From: Microbacterium sp. cf046
GTDB taxonomy: Bacteria; Actinomycetota; Actinomycetes; Actinomycetales; Microbacteriaceae
Assembly: GCF_900114345.1 (NCBI RefSeq)
Contig: NZ_FOZJ01000002.1
Coordinates: 1 to 64,000 of the forward strand
Direction: 5' to 3'
Length of the DNA stretch: 64,000 bases
Shown: one piece after another, positions 63,326 to 64,000 of the stretch
Layout: each line of letters opens with the position of its first letter
Position numbering within the stretch: the first letter of the stretch is position 1
Notes under the pieces: model-generated
Told to the model about the DNA's origin: nothing
Database searches by the model: none
What the model saw: only the letters and a program-made list of their open reading frames with translations
Program-made: the position numbers and the translations under genes

Positions 63326-64000
63326 ATGCCCGCGCACGACTGGAAGAACGCCCCCGCCGACCGCACCTCCACCGATACCCTCTCGGCGGCCGGACTCGAG
63401 TATCGCGTGATCGACACCTCCGATGCAGAGACGTTCCACCCGTATCTTCAGGCCGAGATGCGAGGATTCCTCGCCGGCGAGCAGAGCGACGAACAGCTGG
63501 GCGGCATTCGCGACGGGCTGGCGTTCCGACGCTTCGCCGGCGTCTACGATCCAGCCGCGCTCGAGCCCACGCAGCCGGTCGGCACGGTCAACTCCTGGGT
63601 GACCGACATGACGATGCCGGGTGGCCGCGTGATCCCGATGTGGGCGATCAGCGGCGTCACGGTCGCGCCGACCCACCGCCGGAAGGGGATCGCCCGGGCG
63701 ATGCTGGAGGGCGAGCTGCGCACGGCAGCGGCGGCCGGAGTCCCGATCGCGGGCCTGACGGTGTCGGAGGCGACGATCTACGGCCGCTTCGGGTTCTCGC
63801 CGGCCACCTACGCGTCGGACTGGTCGATCGAGACCAAGCGCGCGGTCTGGGTGGGACCGCGTCCCGACGGGCGGCTCGACTTCATCGATCGGGAGCGGCT
63901 TCGCGAGCAGCTCGCCGAACTGCATGGACGGATCCGCACCGCTCGGCCCGGTGAGATCGAGGCGTGGCCGGGTCTGTGGCTGCGGATGTCGGGCCTCGCC
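63326..64000 (+). CDS. GNAT acetyltransferase, Eis-like (truncated by window end)
   Basis: 225 residues are visible; the C-terminus lies beyond the window. The acetyl-CoA loop is in ISGVTVAPTHRRKGIARAMLEGELRTAA (RRKGIA), followed by TVSEATIYGRFGFSPATYASDW, the Eis/GNAT pattern (motif EATIYGRFG). Full-length Eis proteins are about 400 residues with a second GNAT and an SCP-like domain, so roughly half is missing. They acetylate amines including aminoglycosides or protein lysines; the substrate here is unknown. Confidence 0.85.
   Translation, partial: MPAHDWKNAPADRTSTDTLSAAGLEYRVIDTSDAETFHPYLQAEMRGFLAGEQSDEQLGGIRDGLAFRRFAGVYDPAALEPTQPVGTVNSWVTDMTMPGGRVIPMWAISGVTVAPTHRRKGIARAMLEGELRTAAAAGVPIAGLTVSEATIYGRFGFSPATYASDWSIETKRAVWVGPRPDGRLDFIDRERLREQLAELHGRIRTARPGEIEAWPGLWLRMSGLA

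Overview
This 64 kb window is GC-rich chromosomal DNA of a Gram-positive actinobacterium, most likely a Microbacteriaceae member close to Microbacterium. The reasons are two WhiB proteins, MtrAB-LpqB, a PdtaS kinase, a SigH/RsrA pair, DUF3499 and DUF5719 proteins, many leaderless TANNNT promoters, and frequent GCATCC/GGATGC words. About 63 protein genes are called. I saw no rRNA, tRNA, CRISPR, transposase or phage gene. Genes are tightly packed, many with ATGA or GTGA overlaps, and no gene-free stretch exceeds about 245 bases.

Region 1 (1-9.3 kb) is a cell-surface glycan area. It holds the N-terminal part of a secreted repeat protein with cell-wall-binding (CW_binding_2) units, two family-2 glycosyltransferases (one a full-length homologue of mycobacterial galactan polymerase GlfT2), galE, and two tandem O-antigen-ligase-like membrane proteins. 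Region 2 (9.3-20.3 kb) is the conserved actinobacterial whiB2 block: manA, whiB2, a giant membrane glycosyltransferase, a DUF5719 protein, a zincin-like protein, a DUF3499 protein and ahcY. It is interrupted by a three-gene sugar-modification operon (glycosyltransferase, FAD oxidoreductase, FdtA-like ketoisomerase) at 15.4-17.9 kb.

Region 3 (20.3-29.1 kb) has divergent RDD and SpoIIM-like membrane genes, an aquaporin, and the DUF58 / MoxR / DUF4350 / DUF4129 / membrane-protein operon. Region 4 (29.3-42 kb) is the cell-envelope control and secretion backbone: mtrA-mtrB-lpqB, comF, hpf, a coiled-coil protein, deaD, padR and secA. Region 5 (42-48.2 kb) has an Lrp regulator divergent from a complete spermidine/putrescine-type ABC transporter, then an alaT-type aminotransferase.

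Region 6 (48.2-58.6 kb) carries small conserved unknown genes, a SAF-domain/CpaE-like pair, pdtaS next to whiB1, the aroA-rsgA-bcp operon, and the redox-stress sigma factor sigH with its zinc anti-sigma factor. Much of regions 2, 4 and 6 follows the gene neighbourhood I recall from M. tuberculosis Rv3219-Rv3260. Region 7 (58.6-64 kb) is a lipid/glycerol-phosphate module: diacylglycerol kinase, alkyl-DHAP-synthase-like flavoprotein, TetR regulator and glycerol-3-phosphate dehydrogenase. It ends in a truncated Eis-type acetyltransferase.

The most informative non-coding signals are a SigH-type autoregulatory promoter giving two probable SigH isoforms, a palindromic operator between the flavoprotein and tetR, three CTGTGGGA boxes before whiB1, a palindrome over the whiB2 -10 box, a six-codon leader ORF coupled to galE, and an 89-bp near-palindrome at 22.2 kb. 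All family names rest on reading the translations; no database search was possible.
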